Shown in pieces: positions 63,128-64,000 of a DNA stretch of 64,000 bases (position 1 is its first letter; the number at the start of each line of letters is the position of its first letter). The position numbers were made by a program, and so were the translations under genes. The stretch lies in contig CM045731.1 of assembly GCA_024760905.1 (NCBI GenBank), forward strand, positions 55,014,501 to 55,078,500, written 5' to 3'. This stretch comes from Plotosus lineatus. Lineage: Eukaryota; Chordata; Actinopteri; Siluriformes; Plotosidae. Below the pieces are notes generated by a model that saw only the letters and a program-made list of their open reading frames with translations, made no database searches and had not been told where the DNA came from.

Positions 63128-64000
63128 TTTTTTACTTTCGGCTGTTCCCTTCAGGGGTCGCCACAGCAAATGATCTGCCTCCATCTCTCCCTATCCTCTG
63201 CATCTTCTACTCTTACTCCAACGACCTTCATGTCCGCCTTCACCGCATCCATAAATCTTCTCTTTGGTCTTCCTCTGGGCCTTTTGCCTGGTAGTTCCAA
63301 CCTCAGCATCCTACGACCAATATACTCACTATCCCTCCTCTGTACATGTCCAAACCATCTCAATCTAGCCTCTCTGACTTTGTCTCCAAAACATCTAACA
63401 TGTGCTGTCCCTCTGATGTACTCATTTCTGATCCTATCCATCCTCGTTACTCCCAAAGAAAACCTCAACATTTTCATCTCTGCTACCTCCAACTCTGACT
63501 CCTGTCTTTTCCCCAGGGCCACTGTCTCTAAACCATACAACATTGCTGGCCTCATCACCGTCTTGTACACTTTTCCCTTCATTCTTGCCGATACTCTCCT
63601 ATCACACATCACACCGGACACTTTTCTCCAACCATTCCAACCTGCCTGCACGCGCTTCTTCACCTCTTTTCCACACTCTCCATTGCTCTGGATTGTTGAG
63701 CCTAAGTACTTAAAATCCTCCACCTTCTTTATCTCTGCCCCCTGTAACCTCAAAGTTCCTCTTGGGTCCTTGTCGTTCACACACATGTATTCTGTCTTAC
63801 TAAGACTAACCTTCCCTCCTTTCCAGGGCATACCTCCACCTCTCTAGATTTTCCTCCACTTGGTCTCTGCTCTCACTACAGATCACGATGTCATCTGCAA
63901 ACATCATAGTCCATGGAGATTCTTGTCTAACCTCGTCTGTTAGCCTGTCCATCACCATAGCAAACAAGAAGGGGCTGAGAGCTGACCCTTGATGCAGTCC
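63128..64000 (-). mobile_element. RTE-type LINE, minus strand, runs off the window
   Basis: 3' end GGCGACCCCTGAAGGGAACA at ~63,165, then an open 226-codon frame 63,831-63,151: [57 protein letters not shown]-stop. Further bases to 64,000 hold FADDIVICSES-type and QGSALSPFLF-type codons in a shifted frame. The best preserved RT C-terminus in the window. Confidence 0.9.

Noticed and set aside
1..64000. Search for CRISPR arrays, operons, prophage or toxin-antitoxin modules
   Set aside because: The regular repeats are microsatellites or SINE/LINE copies; gene structure is spliced and vertebrate. Nothing bacterial is present.

Overview
The window is vertebrate nuclear DNA, most likely from a ray-finned fish. 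It has short GT-AG introns, dense tRNA-derived SINEs, RTE-type and REL-endonuclease LINEs, Tc1/mariner and hAT transposons, and many microsatellites. There is no bacterial gene organisation, CRISPR array or operon. Two host genes are present: slc34a2 (type II sodium-phosphate cotransporter, + strand) and sel1l3 (Sel1-repeat membrane protein, - strand). They converge tail to tail, the same neighbour arrangement as human SLC34A2/SEL1L3.

The central fact is a tandem segmental duplication of the slc34a2 - intergenic - sel1l3 3' end block. Copy A runs from before base 1 to about 23,260: the last six coding exons of slc34a2-A (274-4080), an intergenic stretch, then a decayed fragment of the sel1l3 3' end (21,176-21,686, plus a dead candidate exon near 14,427-14,525). 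Copy B begins between about 23,280 and 29,535. It holds eleven coding exons of slc34a2-B (29,535-35,915), the homologous intergenic stretch, and the six 3'-most coding exons of an apparently intact sel1l3 (58,643 down to 52,145) that continues past the window. Homology is collinear (1 matches ~32,058; 22,854 matches ~57,390), and older SINEs sit at the same places in both copies. Both slc34a2 copies keep open frames and splice sites. sel1l3-A is a pseudogene: three exons deleted, a 7-bp frameshift and nonsense changes.

Layout: 1-4,100 slc34a2-A; 4,100-21,170 intergenic A, with a Tc1 remnant, a LINE endonuclease fragment, an RTE LINE with target-site duplication (TSD), a Rex1/L2-like RT fragment and a ~3.6 kb REL-endonuclease LINE; 21,176-21,686 pseudo-sel1l3; 23,280-29,330 junction region of mobile elements (RTE LINE, Tc1, pogo-like end, SINE, long inverted repeat, hAT with 8-bp TSD, possible LTR pair); 29,535-35,915 slc34a2-B; 36,000-52,100 intergenic B with a complete Tc1 element and LINE-in-LINE nesting; 52,145-58,643 sel1l3; 58,700-64,000 sel1l3 intron filled with a second Tc1 element and two inverted RTE LINEs.

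slc34a2 would carry phosphate across the apical membrane of epithelia with sodium; sel1l3 encodes a membrane protein of unclear function. Nothing indicates that they act together. I see no undescribed system. The most informative observations are the asymmetric fate of the duplicates, a frame-compatible second terminal exon for sel1l3, and a SINE family whose single head/body is joined to two different LINE-type tails.
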